NCBI GenBank assembly: GCA_028875055.1
Contig: JAPPGG010000006.1
Coordinates: forward strand, 54,927-118,926
Source: Chloroflexota bacterium
Lineage (GTDB): Bacteria; Chloroflexota; Dehalococcoidia; Lucifugimonadales; UBA3495
Direction of reading: 5' to 3'
DNA: 64,000 bases
Shown piece by piece: positions 40,669 through 51,293 of this stretch. The translations under genes were made by a program, and so were the position numbers. Numbering within the stretch: the stretch's first letter is position 1; every line of letters begins with the position of its first letter. The notes beneath the pieces are model-generated. The model was not told the DNA's origin and did no database searches. It saw nothing but the letters and a program-made list of their open reading frames with translations.

Positions 40669-41985
40669 ATGTCTGTTCCATACTTATCAAAGGCCCTTGG
40701 TTCCTTGACGTCTAATACCCTGAAGCTGCTGGCTGGCCTGGGTCTTATCCTGGCCGTTGCCTGTGGGTCCGAAGCGCCAGCCGCCCCAGCCTCGGCCCCC
40801 CAGGGGTCCGCTGCCCCGGCCGCCGCGGCCGTAGAGTCCGCCCCCGCTGCTGAAGAACCCGAAACCATTAAAGTTGGAATACTCCACTCCCTTTCCGGCA
40901 CCATGTCCATCAGCGAAACCGCTGTCCACGATGCCGAACTGCTGGCGATTGACGAAATCAATGCCGCCGGCGGCGTTATGGGCAAGCAGCTTGAAGTAGT
41001 TATCGAAGACGGCGCCTCCGACTGGCCCACGTTCGCCGAGAAGGCCCGTAAGCTTCTGCAGGAAGACCAGGTGGCCGTAGTATTCGGTGGATGGACCAGC
41101 GCCAGCCGCAAGGCGATGCTGCCCGTGTTCGAAGCCAACGATGGGCTCCTGTTCTACCCGGTGCAGTACGAAGGGCTGGAAACATCGCCCAACATCTTCT
41201 ACACCGGCGCCACGACCAACCAGCAGATCGTTCCCGCCGTGGAATACCTGCTGAACGAAGGCAAGACCAAGTTCTACCTGCTGGGTTCCGACTATGTCTT
41301 TCCCCGCACGTCCAACCTGATCATTAACAAGCAGCTGGAAGCCGCCGGGCTGGAGGCTGTCGGCGAAGAGTACACGCCCCTCGGACACACCGAGTACAGC
41401 ACCGTCATCTCCAAGATTCGGGCCGCCGACCCCGACATTGTCTTCAATACCCTCAACGGCGACTCGAACGTGGCTTTCTTCAAACAGCTTCGCGATGCCG
41501 GCATATCCGCCGAAGATCTGCCCACAATTTCCGTCAGCGTGGCTGAAGAGGAGATCACCGGCATTGGCGCCGACAACATAACCGACCACCTGGTGGCGTG
41601 GAACTACTTCCAGACCACCGACACCCCGGAGAACGCCAAGTTCGTCCAGGCTTTCCAGGCCAAGTACGGCGAAAACCGCGTCACCGACGACCCCATCGAG
41701 GCCGGCTACTTCGGCGTTTACCTGTGGAAGGCCGCCGTGGAAAAGGCGGGCAGCACCGACGTTGCCGCCGTCAAGGAAGCGGCCAAGGGCATTACCTTCG
41801 CGGCCCCGGGCGGCATGGTGACCATCCACAACGAGAACCAGCACGTGTCCAAGACTGTCCGCATCGGCAAGGTCCGCGGCGACGGCCAGATAGACGAGAT
41901 CTGGAACTCCGGCGCCCCGGTATCACCGGACCCCTACCTGGACAGCTACGAGTGGGCATCCGGTCTCCGCGAACTGGCCCAATAG
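40669..41985 (+). CDS. urtA: Urea ABC transporter substrate-binding lipoprotein
   Basis: The 438 residues start at ATG 40669 (AGGAGGA 8 nt upstream). A lipoprotein signal ends in [12 protein letters not shown], then a Pro/Ala linker. The binding domain matches Urt[20 protein letters not shown], a CGS-type opening and [24 protein letters not shown], and further on [24 protein letters not shown], typical of the urea/short-amide clade. UrtA catches urea outside the membrane and hands it to UrtBC. It is the first gene of the uptake operon and is followed by an intercistronic stem-loop, so it may be expressed at a higher level than the rest. Confidence 0.93.
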   Translation: MSVPYLSKALGSLTSNTLKLLAGLGLILAVACGSEAPAAPASAPQGSAAPAAAAVESAPAAEEPETIKVGILHSLSGTMSISETAVHDAELLAIDEINAAGGVMGKQLEVVIEDGASDWPTFAEKARKLLQEDQVAVVFGGWTSASRKAMLPVFEANDGLLFYPVQYEGLETSPNIFYTGATTNQQIVPAVEYLLNEGKTKFYLLGSDYVFPRTSNLIINKQLEAAGLEAVGEEYTPLGHTEYSTVISKIRAADPDIVFNTLNGDSNVAFFKQLRDAGISAEDLPTISVSVAEEEITGIGADNITDHLVAWNYFQTTDTPENAKFVQAFQAKYGENRVTDDPIEAGYFGVYLWKAAVEKAGSTDVAAVKEAAKGITFAAPGGMVTIHNENQHVSKTVRIGKVRGDGQIDEIWNSGAPVSPDPYLDSYEWASGLRELAQ

Positions 41986-42025
41986 GGCGCTGGCGAATAT
42001 CGGACCCGTCAATTTCTGACAAAGC

Positions 42026-42080
42026 AAGGGACTGCGGCCCACGACCGGTCGCCACGACCAACCGGCGGCCGCAGTCCCTT
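42026..42080 (+). promoter_or_regulatory. Stem-loop between urtA and urtB
   Basis: A 14-bp perfect stem (42026-42039 with 42067-42080) closes a 27-nt loop with further dyad bases (GACCGGTC). No T-run follows. It probably protects the urtA message or attenuates read-through into the permease genes, as is common after binding-protein genes. Confidence 0.75.
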
Positions 42081-42105
42081 CCAACCGGACACTCAAGCGG
42101 GAAAT

Positions 42106-43002
42106 ATGGAAGTCTGGGCATCACAACTTTTCAACGGACTAAGCCTTAGTTCGATCCTGCTGCTCACCGCGCTGGGTCTGGCCCTGTCCTTCGGCCTGAT
42201 GAACGTAATCAACCTGGCCCACGGCGAGTTCATCATGATCGGAGCCTACACCACCTATGCCCTGCAGCAGGTGGCGACTCACTACACCGGCGATCCCCAG
42301 TCCGGAATCACCTTCCTGGTTGCCATTCCAGCCTCATTCATCATGGCCGCCGCCGCGGGTTACCTGGTGGAAGTCTCGGTAATCCGCTTCCTTTACCGCC
42401 GTCCACTGGACACCCTGCTGGCCACCTGGGGTGTGGGCCTGTTCCTGCAGCAATTGGCCCGGTCCATTTTTGGCGCGCCCAACGTCCAGGTTGTGGCGCC
42501 CGACTGGCTCAGCGCCACCGTTTCCGTCACCTCCGGGTTGCTGCTGCCGATGAAGCGCATCTTCATCATCGGACTGGTGCTGGCCTGCCTGGGCTCCCTG
42601 TACCTGTACATGTACCGCTCCAACGAGGGTCGGCGAATGCGGGGCGTAATGCAGAACCGGGAGATGGCTTCCAGCCTGGGAGTGTCCACCCGCCGGGTTG
42701 ACAGTTTTACATTCGCCCTGGGCTCCGGCCTGGCCGGTGTTGCCGGGTGCGCCCTGACCCTTATCGGACCCATTGGCCCGTCGCTGGGGACCTTCTACAT
42801 TGTTGACGCTTTTATTGTCGTGATACTGGGAGGACTGGGACAAATACCGGGCACCATCATGGCAGCCCTGATTATCGGCATGGTTAACACGGTCTTCGAG
42901 TTTGGGACCACCGCGGTTGTGGGCAAGGTCCTGGTCTTCGCCATGGTGATTCTCTTCCTGCAGTGGAAGCCGGCCGGGCTCATGCGGGCGCGGGGCAGGT
43001 AA
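42106..43002 (+). CDS. urtB: Urea ABC transporter permease UrtB
   Basis: This 298-residue LivH-type permease has multiple membrane helices ([40 protein letters not shown] opens it; further segments run to the C-terminus). The EAA-like loop lies around [18 protein letters not shown]. It pairs with UrtC to form the channel for urea. It is the short type without the extra N-terminal domain of some proteobacterial UrtB. It is 7 bp before urtC. Confidence 0.93.
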   Translation: MEVWASQLFNGLSLSSILLLTALGLALSFGLMNVINLAHGEFIMIGAYTTYALQQVATHYTGDPQSGITFLVAIPASFIMAAAAGYLVEVSVIRFLYRRPLDTLLATWGVGLFLQQLARSIFGAPNVQVVAPDWLSATVSVTSGLLLPMKRIFIIGLVLACLGSLYLYMYRSNEGRRMRGVMQNREMASSLGVSTRRVDSFTFALGSGLAGVAGCALTLIGPIGPSLGTFYIVDAFIVVILGGLGQIPGTIMAALIIGMVNTVFEFGTTAVVGKVLVFAMVILFLQWKPAGLMRARGR

Positions 43003-43009
43003 GCAGCCC

Positions 43010-44152
43010 ATGATATCCAGACTCTCCATACCCAACGCCGTGAAGGGCCTTCCCGTGCCAGGGTGGCTTGGCGACGTTGCCTCGGTGTGGCTGGCGCCGG
43101 CGCTGGTGCTGGCGGCCCTGATGGCCGCGCCCCTGTTGCTTTCCGATTTCCGCGTGGCCCTGCTGGGCAAGTTTCTTACCTTTGCCATCCTGGCCGTGTC
43201 CCTGAACCTGATCTGGGGCTATGCCGGGATGTTGAGCCTGGGGCATGGCGTCTTTTTTGGCCTGGGCGGGTACGCCATGGCCATGTTCCTGAAGCTGGAA
43301 TCGGCCGGCGGCAAGCTGCCCGACTTTATGTTCTGGAGCGGTTTGACCGAGCTGCCCTTCTTCTGGGCTCCCTTTCAATACGCCTGGTTTGCCATTCCCA
43401 TGACCTTTGTTGTTCCGGCAGCCCTGGCCGGCGGGCTGGGTTACCTGGTGTTCCGGAGCCGGATCACCGGTGTGTACTTTGCCCTCATAACACAGGCCCT
43501 CGCCCTCATTGTAAGCATCCTGTTCATAGGTCAGCAGCCATACACGGGCGGCACCAACGGTATCACCAACTACACCACCATCTTCGGATATGCCATAAAC
43601 TCGCCGACGACCCAGACCGTCCTGTACTACGCCACCCTGGCGACCCTGGCGCTTACCTACCTGTTGTGCGCGTGGCTGATCGCCTCCCGATTCGGGCGCC
43701 TGCTGGTGGCCATGCGGGACGACGAGAACCGGGTGCGCTTTTCGGGCTACAACCCGGCAGCCCTGAAAACCATCGTCTTCGCCCTCTCTGCCGGAATAGC
43801 CGGGGTGGCCGGCGCCCTGTTCACGCCCCAGGTTGGCATCATTTCGCCGACAATGATGGGAATTGTGCCTTCCATCGAGATTGCCATCTGGGTTGCGGTC
43901 GGGGGTCGCGGCGTCCTGCTGGGGGCCATCGTGGGCGCCATCCTGGTCAACGGAGCCAAGAGCGGACTGAGCGAGTCCTTCCCCGCCATCTGGCAGTACT
44001 TCCTTGGCCTGCTGTTCATCGGGGCCGTGCTGGTATTCCCGTCGGGAATAATGGGTCTGCTGCGGGTCGAGGGCTGGCGGCGGCCCGAGTGGCTTTCCGC
44101 CGACCGCTTGCCCCGGTTTGCGGCCCGGGTTCTGCCGGGAGTCAAGCGATGA
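43010..44152 (+). CDS. urtC: Urea ABC transporter permease UrtC
   Basis: This 380-residue LivM-type permease carries [42 protein letters not shown], an insertion rich in Phe/Trp before the next helices, [14 protein letters not shown] (a UrtC-like segment) and [36 protein letters not shown]. Its TGA overlaps the urtD start (ATGA), so it is translationally coupled with the ATPase gene. Confidence 0.94.
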   Translation: MISRLSIPNAVKGLPVPGWLGDVASVWLAPALVLAALMAAPLLLSDFRVALLGKFLTFAILAVSLNLIWGYAGMLSLGHGVFFGLGGYAMAMFLKLESAGGKLPDFMFWSGLTELPFFWAPFQYAWFAIPMTFVVPAALAGGLGYLVFRSRITGVYFALITQALALIVSILFIGQQPYTGGTNGITNYTTIFGYAINSPTTQTVLYYATLATLALTYLLCAWLIASRFGRLLVAMRDDENRVRFSGYNPAALKTIVFALSAGIAGVAGALFTPQVGIISPTMMGIVPSIEIAIWVAVGGRGVLLGAIVGAILVNGAKSGLSESFPAIWQYFLGLLFIGAVLVFPSGIMGLLRVEGWRRPEWLSADRLPRFAARVLPGVKR

Positions 44153-45030
44153 TTGGACGCAGGGCCAGGCAGATTTTCCAGGCGCCGGCTTCCCACGCCG
44201 CCAACGGCGCGGGTTCCGGGCCCGAGACCGGCAAGACCATCCTGTCCGTGGAAAAGCTGACCATCAGTTTTGACGGCTTTACGGTCCTGAACGAGCTGGA
44301 CTTCAGCATGAAATACGGGGAGATGCGGTTCCTGATCGGCCCCAATGGCGCCGGCAAGACCACCCTGATCGATTCCATCACCGGCAAGTCCAAACCCGAC
44401 CGGGGAAGGATTGTTTTCGACGGCGGTACGGACCTGACCCGCCAGCAGGAACACCGGCTGGTCAGGCTGGGCATCGGCCGCAAGTTCCAGACGCCCTCTA
44501 TTTTCGGAAGTTTGACCGTGTACCAGAACCTGGAGGTAGCCCTGGGGTTCCGGAACCGCATCACCAGCCTCTTTGGCGGGATCCGCAGCCAGGAGTCCGA
44601 CCGCATCATGGCGACCCTGGAAGAAGTGGCGCTGGTTGACCGGGCGTCGGAGGTTGCCGGGTCCCTGTCCCACGGGGAGAAGCAGTGGCTGGAAATCGGC
44701 ATGCTGCTGGTCCAGGAACCCAAACTGCTCCTGATGGACGAACCCGTTGCCGGAATGACGCGGCGGGAGCGGGAGAAAACCGGCGAACTGCTCCAGTCCA
44801 TCGGCAGCACCCGTTCCGTCCTGGTGGTGGAGCACGATATGGAGTTTGTGCGGCGCTTTGCCCAGACCGTCACCGTGCTGCACCTGGGCAAGGTGCTCAG
44901 CGAGGGGGACATGGAAACGGTACAGCGAGACCCGGAAGTTGTCCGCGCCTACCTCGGCCACGGAGCCTCGGGTAACCGGACGGTTGCCGAGTCATCCCAA
45001 CCCAGGCGGGGGACGGCCGCCGGCGTCTGA
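44149..45030 (+). CDS. urtD: Urea ABC transporter ATP-binding protein UrtD
   Basis: ATG 44149 overlaps the urtC stop; the same frame is open far upstream but that part is a shadow of urtC. The 293 residues have Walker [10 protein letters not shown] at 64-72, the [12 protein letters not shown] signature and Walker [12 protein letters not shown], all of the LivG/UrtD subfamily (MTRRERE after Walker B is UrtD-like). An N-terminal extension of about 30 residues precedes the domain. It energises UrtBC together with UrtE. Confidence 0.94.
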   Translation: MIGRRARQIFQAPASHAANGAGSGPETGKTILSVEKLTISFDGFTVLNELDFSMKYGEMRFLIGPNGAGKTTLIDSITGKSKPDRGRIVFDGGTDLTRQQEHRLVRLGIGRKFQTPSIFGSLTVYQNLEVALGFRNRITSLFGGIRSQESDRIMATLEEVALVDRASEVAGSLSHGEKQWLEIGMLLVQEPKLLLMDEPVAGMTRREREKTGELLQSIGSTRSVLVVEHDMEFVRRFAQTVTVLHLGKVLSEGDMETVQRDPEVVRAYLGHGASGNRTVAESSQPRRGTAAGV

Positions 45031-45048
45031 CGCGCCAGGGAAGGAGCT

Positions 45049-45768
45049 ATGCGCTACCAGGAATCACTGCTGACAATTCGCAACCTGACGGTGGGCTACG
45101 GCCAGAGCATGGTGTTGAACGACGTGGCCCTGGACGTGCCCGAGGGCCAGGTGGTCTGCCTCATGGGCCGCAACGGCGTTGGCAAGACCACGCTGATGAA
45201 GGCGATCATGGGCCAGCTGAACCCCCGCGCCGGGCAGGTAATGTTCGCCCAGTCGGACATGACCAGGTGGCCCTCCCACCGGCGGGCCAGGGCGGGTTTT
45301 GGCTACGTGCCCCAGGGCCGTCACGTTTTTCCCTACCTGTCGGTGCACGACAACCTGCTCATGGGGCTGGAAGCCGCCGACGGGACCGAAAGCAGGAGCG
45401 CAGCCCTGGACCGGATGTACGAATTGTTCCCGGCTCTCAAGACCTACCAGCGAAAGGTGGCCGGCACCCTCAGCGGGGGTCAGCAGCAGCAGCTCGCCCT
45501 GGCCCGGGCCCTCGTCCGCCGGCCCTCCCTGCTCCTGCTGGATGAACCAACCGAGGGAATTCAGCCGTCCATAGTCCAGGAAATCCAGGAACTCCTGCAG
45601 AGACTGCGGGACCAGCAGGAAACCACCATTCTGCTGGTGGAGCAGTTCCTGGACTTTGCCCTGGGCCTGGCCGACTACTGCTACGTAATGGAGAAAGGGT
45701 CCATCGTCCTTGAGGGAACCGCCCGGGACCTGGACCAGAACCTGGTACGGGAGTATGTATCAGTCTAG
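45049..45768 (+). CDS. urtE: Urea ABC transporter ATP-binding protein UrtE
   Basis: This 239-residue protein carries Walker A GRNGVGKTT at 40-48, the signature LSGGQQQQLALARALV and Walker B LLLLDEPTEGIQPSIV (the EGIQPSI wording is typical of UrtE). AAGGAG precedes ATG 45049. It is the last gene of the transporter set, after which a hairpin and glnA follow. Confidence 0.95.
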   Translation: MRYQESLLTIRNLTVGYGQSMVLNDVALDVPEGQVVCLMGRNGVGKTTLMKAIMGQLNPRAGQVMFAQSDMTRWPSHRRARAGFGYVPQGRHVFPYLSVHDNLLMGLEAADGTESRSAALDRMYELFPALKTYQRKVAGTLSGGQQQQLALARALVRRPSLLLLDEPTEGIQPSIVQEIQELLQRLRDQQETTILLVEQFLDFALGLADYCYVMEKGSIVLEGTARDLDQNLVREYVSV

Positions 45769-45775
45769 GGAAGTT

Positions 45776-45805
45776 CATATCCGGCCTTGATTGGCCCGGG
45801 ATATG
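45776..45805 (+). terminator. Stem-loop after urtE, upstream of glnA
   Basis: CATATCC-GGCC pairs with GGCC-(CG)-GGATATG around a TTGATT loop, with a 2-nt bulge. No T-run is present, so it is better seen as a partial terminator or mRNA processing element that could set glnA output. Confidence 0.5.
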
Positions 45806-45862
45806 CCGTACAGCCCAGGTTGCCACGGGGCAACAAGAGACAAAACTATTAGGGGAAATGTG

Positions 45863-47200
45863 ATGACCACCGAAGCGACAACTCAACGGGATGAGGTACT
45901 GCGGGCGGCCCACGAGGGCGACGTCAAGTTTATCCGCCTGTGGTTCACCGATATTCTGGGCCACCTCAAGGGCTTTGCCATAACCGTCAACGACCTGGAA
46001 GAAGCCCTGGACCGGGGCGTGGGGTTCGACGGGTCCGCTATTGACGGCTTTGCCCGGCACCACGAAAGCGATATGCGGGCCTACCCCGACCCGTCCACTT
46101 TCACCCTGCTGCCCTGGCGTCCCCGCCAGAATGCGGTGGCCCGCATGTTTTGCGACATCCGGCACCAGCGGGGTCAGACCTTTCTCGGCGACCCCCGGTA
46201 CGTGCTGAAGCGCAACCTGGAAAAAGCCGAGGCGCTGGGGTACACCTACAACGTGGGCGCGGAGCTGGAGTTCTTCTACCTGCAGAATTCCCACTCTCCC
46301 GAACTGCTGGACTCCAGCGGCTACTTTGACCAGCTTTCCAGCTACCCTGCCACGGAACTGCGCCGGGATACGGTGCTGCACCTGGGCGAAATGGGTATTC
46401 CCGTCAAATACTCCCACCACGAGGGGGCTCCCAGCCAGCACGAGATCGACCTGGAATACACCGACGCTCTTAATATGGCGGACAACGTTCTTACTGCCAA
46501 GCTGGTCGTGAAGGAACTGGCCCTGCTCCAGAACGTCTATGCCACCTTTATGCCCAAGCCGGTTTCCGGCATCAACGGTTCGGGCCTTCATCTGCACCAG
46601 TCCCTGTTCCGGGGAGAGGCCAACGGGTTCTTCGATGCCGACGATGAACAGTACCTGTCCCAATTGGGTAAGAAATTCATCGCCGGACTGGTCGCCCATG
46701 CCCCGGAAATTACCCTGGTCACCAACCAGTGGGTAAATTCCTACAAACGGCTGATTCCCGGCTACGAGGCCCCCATTTACGTGTCGTGGACCCACGTCAA
46801 CCGCTCCGACCTGATCCGGGTGCCCACCTACGAACCGGGTACGGAGACATCCTTGCGAATCGAGTACCGGGCCGCCGACCCTGCCTGCAATCCCTACCTG
46901 GCTTTCAGCGTAATGCTGGCGGCGGGGCTGAAGGGAATTGAGGATGACTACCAGATTCCCCCTCCCGTCGTGGGCAACGTGCTGGAAATGTCACCTCAGC
47001 GGCGCCAGTCCCTGGGCCTGAAAACCCTGCCCACCAGCCTGGGCGAGGCCATCACCCTGGCCGAGGGCAGCGAGCTTCTGTACGAAGCCCTGGGTGACCA
47101 CGTATTCAACAGCCTGATAGCAAACAAGCAGATGGAGTGGGAAGACTACCGCTCCCAGGTCACCGACTACGAGGTATCCCGCTACCTGTCCACCCTGTAG
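45863..47200 (+). CDS. glnA: Type I glutamine synthetase
   Basis: ATG 45863 is chosen (GGGGA 6 nt upstream; the frame is open earlier but without family match). The 445 residues fit the GSI-alpha length. Key motifs: GSAIDGF, GAELEFFYL (metal Glu), SHHEGAPSQHEIDLEY, GSGLHLHQSL (ammonia/ATP site) and NSYKRLIPGYEAP. The adenylylation loop Tyr of GSI-beta enzymes is not apparent, so feedback by GlnE is unlikely. It joins ammonia from urease to glutamate, giving this cluster its assimilation end-point. Confidence 0.95.
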   Translation: MTTEATTQRDEVLRAAHEGDVKFIRLWFTDILGHLKGFAITVNDLEEALDRGVGFDGSAIDGFARHHESDMRAYPDPSTFTLLPWRPRQNAVARMFCDIRHQRGQTFLGDPRYVLKRNLEKAEALGYTYNVGAELEFFYLQNSHSPELLDSSGYFDQLSSYPATELRRDTVLHLGEMGIPVKYSHHEGAPSQHEIDLEYTDALNMADNVLTAKLVVKELALLQNVYATFMPKPVSGINGSGLHLHQSLFRGEANGFFDADDEQYLSQLGKKFIAGLVAHAPEITLVTNQWVNSYKRLIPGYEAPIYVSWTHVNRSDLIRVPTYEPGTETSLRIEYRAADPACNPYLAFSVMLAAGLKGIEDDYQIPPPVVGNVLEMSPQRRQSLGLKTLPTSLGEAITLAEGSELLYEALGDHVFNSLIANKQMEWEDYRSQVTDYEVSRYLSTL

Positions 47201-47462
47201 CGGCAGTTGCCGCGCCAGCAGCGTCGGAGGCCAGGGCGGCCGGGAGGACCGGGTTTTGAGGAAGGGAGTGATTAGCGGGGCCGAAGCGCCTGGAGTCCTC
47301 CCCGACAGCCAGGGATCGGTTCACCCCGTAAGGGTTTCCAGGAGGATTTCGGGCCCTGTGGCAGGCTCAGGGCGGCGTTCATCAAAAGCAAATGGGTTCT
47401 GTGCAATTTACGAACCAATCAAAGGGCCATTGCCCTGCCAGGGTTAGTCTGGGAGTTGCCTT

Positions 47463-47765
47463 ATGATGCTCACACCCCGGGAATCGGAAAAACTGATGGT
47501 TTACGTGGCTGCCGACCTCGCCCGGAAACGGCAGGGTCGCGGTCTCAAGCTCAACGTTCCCGAATCGGTGGCCCTTATTACGGAGGCTATCCTTGAATCG
47601 GCTCGGGACGGCCGCACCGTGGCCGAGGCCATGGAACTGGGACGCCAGGTACTGACCCGCGAGGAGGTTATGGAAGGCGTGGCCGAAATGGTGGACCTGG
47701 TCCAGGTAGAGACGACATTCCCCGACGGCACCAAGCTGGTGTCCGTCCACGATCCCATAGTCTGA
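47463..47765 (+). CDS. ureA: Urease gamma subunit
   Basis: The 100 residues match UreA throughout ([44 protein letters not shown]...[50 protein letters not shown]). It starts at ATG 47463 (or 47466). The 262-bp upstream gap has an AT-rich stretch but no clear promoter. It is followed by ureB (22-bp gap), the three-subunit arrangement of most bacterial ureases. Confidence 0.97.
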   Translation: MMLTPRESEKLMVYVAADLARKRQGRGLKLNVPESVALITEAILESARDGRTVAEAMELGRQVLTREEVMEGVAEMVDLVQVETTFPDGTKLVSVHDPIV

Positions 47766-47787
47766 AGGGCAGGAGTTCCCTGTAACC

Positions 47788-48195
47788 ATGAGCAACCCCA
47801 GCAGTCATTACATCCCAGCCGACGAGCCCATAGAGATCAACCCCGGCCGGCCCACCGCCACCCTGCTGGTGTGGAACACGGGCGACCGGGCCATACAGGT
47901 GGGCTCCCACTTCCACTTCTTTGAGGTCAACCGGGCTCTGAGATTCGACCGGGAAGGGGCCTATGGCATGCGCCTGGACATCCCGGCCGGCACGGCCGTG
48001 AGGTTCGAACCTGGAGACCGCAAGGAGGTAACCCTGGTGGCCATTGGCGGCGCCCGGCGCATACTGGGGCTCAACGGTCTGACTTCCGGCAGCCTGGATT
48101 CGGCGGACGTCCGCGAGAGGGCCCTGGAAGAAATGCGGGGAAGGGCATTTGCCCACATTCCCTCCGAAGAGACGGGAGCTCAGGGAGACAGATAG
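47788..48195 (+). CDS. ureB: Urease beta subunit
   Basis: This 135-residue subunit carries [71 protein letters not shown], the usual UreB core. The C-terminal 35 residues ([21 protein letters not shown]) are longer than the standard 100-106-residue subunit, a mild extension common in some phyla. ureC starts 1 nt after its stop, so the subunits are made together. Confidence 0.96.
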   Translation: MSNPSSHYIPADEPIEINPGRPTATLLVWNTGDRAIQVGSHFHFFEVNRALRFDREGAYGMRLDIPAGTAVRFEPGDRKEVTLVAIGGARRILGLNGLTSGSLDSADVRERALEEMRGRAFAHIPSEETGAQGDR

Positions 48196-48196
48196 C

Positions 48197-49915
48197 ATGG
48201 CGCGAATCAGCCGGCAGCAATACGTGGAACTGTACGGGCCCACCACGGGAGACCGCTTCCGCCTGGCCGACACTGCCCTGGTGTGCCAGGTGGAGCAGGA
48301 CCTCCTCACCCACGGCGACGAACTGGTCTTTGGCGGGGGCAAGACGGCCCGCGACGGCATGGGCCAGGACCCGGAAATTACGAGCCAGGACGGAGCCCCG
48401 GACCTGGTGATCACCAACGTTATCATCATGGACCCCGTCCTGGGCATATTGAAGGGCGATATCGGGGTCAAGAACGGCCACATCACAGCCATCGGCAAAG
48501 CCGGCAACCCCGGGGTGATGGACGGCGTGCACCCCGACCTGGTAGTGGGCCCCGGCACCGAGATAATCGCGGGAGAGCACCTGATAGCCACCCCTGGCGG
48601 AATTGATGCTCACATCCACATGATTTCACCCCAGCAGGTGTGGCACGCCCTGTCCAACGGCATTACCACCATGCTGGGCGGCGGCACCGGCCCTGCCGAC
48701 GGCACCAACGCCACCACCTGCACGCCGGGCCCATGGAACATTGCCCGCATGCTGGAGGCTGCTGAAGCCTTGCCCGTCAACTGGGGACTTCTGGGCAAGG
48801 GCAACGCCAGCACAGCCGCGCCCCTGGAAGAACAGCTGGAATCCGGGGCCAGCGGCCTGAAGCTTCACGAAGACTGGGGCACCACCCCGGCTGCCATTGA
48901 CCGCTGCCTGGAAGTGGCCGACCGGTACGACGTTCCCGTGGCCATCCACACCGACACCTTGAACGAGGCCGGTTTCGTCGAGGATACCATTGCCGCCATC
49001 GCCGGCCGGGCCATTCACACCTACCACACCGAGGGGGCCGGCGGGGGGCACGCTCCCGACATCATCAAGATTGCGGCCCACCTGAATGTCCTTCCCTCGT
49101 CGACCAACCCGACTCGTCCCTACACGGTCAATACCCTGGCCGAGCACATGGACATGCTGATGGTCTGTCATCACCTCAGCCCCCGCGTCCCCGAGGATGT
49201 GGCCTTCGCCGAGAGTCGCATCCGCCCCGAGACCATTGCGGCCGAGGACGTGCTTCACGATATGGGCGTCATCAGCATGTACTCCTCCGATTCCCAGGCC
49301 ATGGGCCGGGTTGGCGAGAACTTTACCCGCCTGTTCCAGACGGCCGACAAGATGAGCCGGTTCAAGGGCAAGCTGCCCGAGGATTCCCCCGATCACGACA
49401 ATTTCCGCGTTCTTCGCTACCTGGCCAAGCTGACGATAAACCCCGCGGTCACCCACGGCATATCCCACGTCGTCGGGTCCCTGGAACCGGGCAAGCTGGC
49501 CGATATCGTCCTGTGGCCCGTTGCCAGTTTCGGCGCCAAGCCCAAGCTGATAATCAAGGGCGGCATGATTGCCTGGTCGGTGATGGGCGACCCCAACGGC
49601 TCCATACCCACCGCCGAGCCCTCCTTCTACCGTCCCATGTTCGGCGCCCTGGGCAAGGCAGTACATGGCCGCTCCCTTACTTTCTTGTCCCGGGCCGCGT
49701 ACGAGGCCGGCATCCACCGGGACTTGGGGCTGGACAAGCGGGTGGAACCGGTACAGGGATGCCGCCACATTACCAAGCGACAGATGGTGCGGAACGATGC
49801 CATGCCCAGCATCGAAGTTGACCCGGACTCCTACGAAGTCAGGGTTGACGGGCAAATAGCCACCGTTCCGCCGGCCGAGCGCCTGAGCCTGGCCCAGCTT
49901 CACTTCCTGGTGTAG
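48197..49915 (+). CDS. ureC: Urease alpha (catalytic) subunit
   Basis: ATG 48197 is chosen (GGGAGACA upstream; the frame opens 48 nt earlier inside ureB). The 572 residues are complete: HIHMISPQQ nickel ligands, the carbamylated Lys222 in [12 protein letters not shown], further His in [15 protein letters not shown], the flap MVCHHLSP and [13 protein letters not shown]. It hydrolyses urea to ammonia and carbamate. The neighbouring accessory genes ureF, ureG and ureD insert nickel. Confidence 0.98.
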   Translation: MARISRQQYVELYGPTTGDRFRLADTALVCQVEQDLLTHGDELVFGGGKTARDGMGQDPEITSQDGAPDLVITNVIIMDPVLGILKGDIGVKNGHITAIGKAGNPGVMDGVHPDLVVGPGTEIIAGEHLIATPGGIDAHIHMISPQQVWHALSNGITTMLGGGTGPADGTNATTCTPGPWNIARMLEAAEALPVNWGLLGKGNASTAAPLEEQLESGASGLKLHEDWGTTPAAIDRCLEVADRYDVPVAIHTDTLNEAGFVEDTIAAIAGRAIHTYHTEGAGGGHAPDIIKIAAHLNVLPSSTNPTRPYTVNTLAEHMDMLMVCHHLSPRVPEDVAFAESRIRPETIAAEDVLHDMGVISMYSSDSQAMGRVGENFTRLFQTADKMSRFKGKLPEDSPDHDNFRVLRYLAKLTINPAVTHGISHVVGSLEPGKLADIVLWPVASFGAKPKLIIKGGMIAWSVMGDPNGSIPTAEPSFYRPMFGALGKAVHGRSLTFLSRAAYEAGIHRDLGLDKRVEPVQGCRHITKRQMVRNDAMPSIEVDPDSYEVRVDGQIATVPPAERLSLAQLHFLV

Positions 49916-49931
49916 GAGGGCGAAACGCAAT

Positions 49932-50642
49932 ATGCTTGACGAGTCCGGTCGCGGCCTCCTGACCGCCCTGCAGCTGGCTGACTCCTTCTTTCCCACCGGG
50001 GCCTACGCCCATTCCCAGGGACTGGAAGGAATGGTAGCCCAGGGCTGGGTGTCGTGCGCGGAGGAGGTCCATGAGTTCCTGGCCGGTCTGCTGGCCGGCT
50101 CCCTGCTGCCCTCCGACGGCGTGGCGCTGCTCCATGCCCATCGCTGCGCCGGCGAAGGCGACCTGACGACACTGGTCCAGATAGACCGACGGCTCAACGC
50201 CATGCGTCTGCCCGAGGAGATCCGGCTCGCTTCCACCCAGAGCGGCCGGCGGTTTCTCGATGAGTCCTTCAACCTGTTGGCGGTGAAGGGCGTTCCTTCA
50301 GCCTTCGATGAATACCGGGCCTCGGTGACAAGGGGAGAGGCCCCGGGTTGCGCTTCAGTGGCCTTCGCCCTCTCGGCCTGGGCTGCGGGGGTTGAAGCCG
50401 AGCTAGCCCTGTTTGCCTGCAGTCACAGTTTCGCCGTGGGTGTGCTTGGCGCTGCCCAACGGCTCATGCCCTTGTCCCATTCCGAGGCCCAGCAGATTCT
50501 GCGTTTATTGCATCGCGATATTGGCGCCGGATACCGGGAAATCCAGGCCCGGCACTGGAAGGAAATGACCTCATTCGCTCCCCTGGCCGACATCGCCTCC
50601 ATGCGTCACGAGGCGGCAGATGTGAGAATGTTTGCCAGCTAG
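49932..50642 (+). CDS. ureF: Urease accessory protein UreF
   Basis: This 236-residue all-helical protein carries ALQLADSFFPTGAYAHSQGLEGMVAQGWV, the conserved UreF opening (FPTGAYxHSxGLE), and further helices to LLHRDIGAGYREIQARHWKEMTSFAPLADIASMRHE, typical of the family. UreF acts as a checkpoint for the UreG GTPase within the UreDFG nickel-loading complex. It is 16 bp after ureC and 24 bp before ureG. Confidence 0.93.
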   Translation: MLDESGRGLLTALQLADSFFPTGAYAHSQGLEGMVAQGWVSCAEEVHEFLAGLLAGSLLPSDGVALLHAHRCAGEGDLTTLVQIDRRLNAMRLPEEIRLASTQSGRRFLDESFNLLAVKGVPSAFDEYRASVTRGEAPGCASVAFALSAWAAGVEAELALFACSHSFAVGVLGAAQRLMPLSHSEAQQILRLLHRDIGAGYREIQARHWKEMTSFAPLADIASMRHEAADVRMFAS

Positions 50643-50666
50643 GAGCCGGCAACGGAGAAAATAGTT

Positions 50667-51293
50667 ATGAAGAGAATACCCAGAATTGGCGTCGGCGGCC
50701 CGGTGGGTTCGGGCAAGACTTCGCTTATCGAGGCGCTGGTGCCGATGATGATGGAACGCGGCTGCAGTCCGCTGGTCATAACCAACGACATCTTCACGCG
50801 GGAGGACGAGGACCACGTCCGCAGGACCCTTCAGGATGTGTTCGACGTTGACCGCATTCGGGGGGTGTCCACGGGCGCCTGCCCCCATACCGCCGTCCGC
50901 GAGGACCCCAGCCACAACCTCCTGGCGGTCGAAGAGCTCAGCGATCTTTATCCCGACGGCGACCTGTTTCTCATCGAGAGCGGGGGCGACAACCTGACCC
51001 TGACCTTCAGTCCCGCCCTGGCCGACTTCCAGATTTACGTCATCGACGTAGCCGCCGGCGACAAGATCCCCCGCAAACGCGGTCAGGGCATCACCCAGAC
51101 GGACCTGCTGGTGGTCAACAAGACGGACCTGGCCCCCCACGTAGGGGCTGACCTGGACATCATGCGCCGCGACCTCGACCTGGTTCGCGGCTCAAAACCC
51201 TACCTGTTTACCAACTGCCGCAAGGGAAAGGGGCTCGACAAGGTCCTTGACCGGATTCTGGAGGCAGCGGATGCTTTCACATCCTCCCAGTAG
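50667..51293 (+). CDS. ureG: Urease accessory GTPase UreG
   Basis: This 208-residue SIMIBI GTPase has P-loop GGPVGSGKT at 10-18, the metal-binding Cys-Pro-His at 72-74, IESGGDNLTLTFSPALADFQIYVIDVAAGDKIPRKRGQGIT and NKTD in VVNKTDLAPHVGADL. It carries nickel and uses GTP to load the active site. Its end overlaps the start of ureD by 23 bp. Confidence 0.97.
   Translation: MKRIPRIGVGGPVGSGKTSLIEALVPMMMERGCSPLVITNDIFTREDEDHVRRTLQDVFDVDRIRGVSTGACPHTAVREDPSHNLLAVEELSDLYPDGDLFLIESGGDNLTLTFSPALADFQIYVIDVAAGDKIPRKRGQGITQTDLLVVNKTDLAPHVGADLDIMRRDLDLVRGSKPYLFTNCRKGKGLDKVLDRILEAADAFTSSQ

Noticed and set aside
43747..44961. 404-codon minus-strand frame across urtC and urtD
   Set aside because: It is antisense to two clear transporter genes and shows no protein-family pattern.
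45470..46795. 441-codon minus-strand frame opposite urtE and glnA
   Set aside because: The + strand carries complete ABC ATPase and glutamine synthetase motifs; the antisense frame is a GC-driven shadow.
48626..49996. 456-codon minus-strand frame opposite ureC
   Set aside because: It is a shadow of the urease alpha gene; Gly/Val/His-rich composition reflects reverse reading of a codon-biased gene.
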